From assembly GCF_963378095.1 (NCBI RefSeq), contig NZ_OY726397.1:3038001-3102000 (forward strand): DNA of 64,000 nucleotides, given 5' to 3'. The notes beneath the pieces were generated by a model, which worked only from the letters and a program-made list of their open reading frames with translations, was not told where the DNA came from and did no database searches. Below, piece after piece: positions 63,325-64,000 of the stretch. The stretch comes from Mycolicibacterium sp. MU0053. Its GTDB lineage: Bacteria; Actinomycetota; Actinomycetes; Mycobacteriales; Mycobacteriaceae. A program made the position numbers and the translations under genes. Each line of letters begins with the position of its first letter. Within the stretch, counting starts at the first letter, position 1.

Positions 63325-63995
63325 CAGTGCTTGTCCGCCTCGGGCTCATCGGGTCCGTCGCCGCCGGTGGCCGGTGCGTCGTCGCGCAGCGGATCGATGG
63401 CGCCCGGCGAACACCGCACGGTGTGCACCCGCTGCGCCACGGTGACCAGGCTCGCGGCCGCCAGGCCCCACATCGCGACATCGAGCAGCCACGGCACCCC
63501 CAGGAAGGGCACTCCGGAAAGACCGGTACCGATCAGCACGATGAGCAGCCGCTCGGGGCGTTCGATCAGGCCGCCGCCGCCGGCCAGGCCGGTGGCCTCC
63601 GCGCGCGCCTTCACATACGAGATCACCTGCGAGGTGACCAGACAGATCATCGTCGCGACCGCCAGCGGCGTGCTCTGCAGCCCGAATGCGGCCCACCACA
63701 GCAGCCCGCAGAACACCGCACCGTCGGCAATGCGGTCGCAGGTCGCGTCGAGCACGGCACCGAATCGGGTGCTGTAGCCGCGTTGGCGCGCCATCGCCCC
63801 GTCGAGCATGTCGGCGAGCACGAAGAACGACACCGCGACCGCGCCCCACCACAGCTGGCCCACCGGGAACAGCGTGAGCGCGGCGATGACGGTGCCCGCG
63901 GTGCCGATGATGGTGATGCTGTCCGGCGTAAGACCCGCCTTGAGCGCCACCTTGGCGACCGGGCGGCTGAGCTTGGCGTAGGCCGCCCGGGTCAT
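63324..63995 (-). CDS. pgsA: Phosphatidylinositol (phosphate) synthase
   Basis: A 223-aa CDP-alcohol phosphatidyltransferase with several membrane helices. The signature DMLDGAMAR, continuing with RYS-type spacing to FGAVLDATCD, contains all the aspartates of the D-DG-AR-G-D-D motif. It makes phosphatidylinositol phosphate, the precursor of the mannosides built by pimA and PatA. The ATG at 63995 probably overlaps the stop of the next gene, as a TGA begins at its last base; that gene lies outside the window. M. tuberculosis PgsA1 has eight more residues at its N-terminus, so an upstream start is possible. Confidence 0.95.
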   Translation of the reverse strand: MTRAAYAKLSRPVAKVALKAGLTPDSITIIGTAGTVIAALTLFPVGQLWWGAVAVSFFVLADMLDGAMARQRGYSTRFGAVLDATCDRIADGAVFCGLLWWAAFGLQSTPLAVATMICLVTSQVISYVKARAEATGLAGGGGLIERPERLLIVLIGTGLSGVPFLGVPWLLDVAMWGLAAASLVTVAQRVHTVRCSPGAIDPLRDDAPATGGDGPDEPEADKH

Positions 63996-64000
63996 CAGGT

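Noticed and set aside
1..64000. CRISPR arrays, tRNA/rRNA genes, prophage and IS elements
   Set aside because: No regular spaced repeats, no tRNA cloverleaf or rRNA sequence, and no transposase or phage structural genes were found on reading both strands.

Overview
The window is high-GC actinobacterial DNA, almost certainly from a fast-growing mycobacterium (Mycolicibacterium-like). From about 39.6 kb to the right edge it follows the classical mycobacterial chromosome order: hisS, an MBL-fold protein, ppiB, rel, apt, a solute-binding lipoprotein, secF, secD, yajC, gabT, then ruvB-ruvA-ruvC, the YebC protein, pdxT, tesB, pdxS, a NUDIX protein, pimA, a PatA-type acyltransferase and pgsA. pimA, pgsA and the acyltransferase make phosphatidylinositol mannosides, a mycobacterial trademark. 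GTG starts and 1- or 4-base stop/start overlaps are common. No tRNA, rRNA, CRISPR array or insertion sequence was seen, and no gene-free stretch exceeds 300 bases.

Region 1 (1-19.6 kb) is an accessory catabolic island in two minus-strand operons. The left operon (8150 to 925) encodes a HyuA-like ATPase, a 116-aa cysteine protein resembling the acetone carboxylase gamma subunit, a second HyuA-like ATPase, a HyuB-like subunit and a small fifth protein. Order and sizes resemble the five-subunit acetophenone carboxylase of Aromatoleum. It lies divergent from a PucR-type regulator and convergent with an AraC-type regulator cut by the window edge. The right operon (19547 to 9626) encodes a TetR repressor, a second HyuA/HyuB pair, a 69-aa four-cysteine protein, an acyl-CoA ligase, an HSD10-like dehydrogenase, a crotonase, a thiolase and a DUF1028 protein. 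A good promoter followed by a perfect 24-bp palindrome precedes it. The island reads as ATP-dependent carboxylation of a ketone to a 3-oxoacid, CoA activation and thiolysis. The substrate is unknown.

Region 2 (19.7-31.3 kb) holds aspS, a type-B carboxylesterase, a membrane-anchored zinc metallopeptidase and a thioesterase/LLM-oxidoreductase pair beside a divergent TetR gene. Then comes an operon of an amidohydrolase and two acyl-CoA dehydrogenases behind twin GGTAA-N5-TTACC operators, followed by a SnoaL-like protein and a hemerythrin.

Region 3 (31.3-39.6 kb) holds a HelR/HelD RNA polymerase recycling ATPase, an MmpS-like secreted protein, the urtABCDE urea transporter and a small membrane protein. 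A 44-bp repeat occurs in sense orientation just behind both urtE and hisS, and a G-rich tandem repeat abuts the hisS stop.

Region 4 (39.6-64 kb) is the conserved core. Oddities are an MBL-fold protein that has lost most of its metal ligands, a 13E12-type DUF222/HNH protein between gabT and ruvB, and a short coding-like tail behind ruvB.
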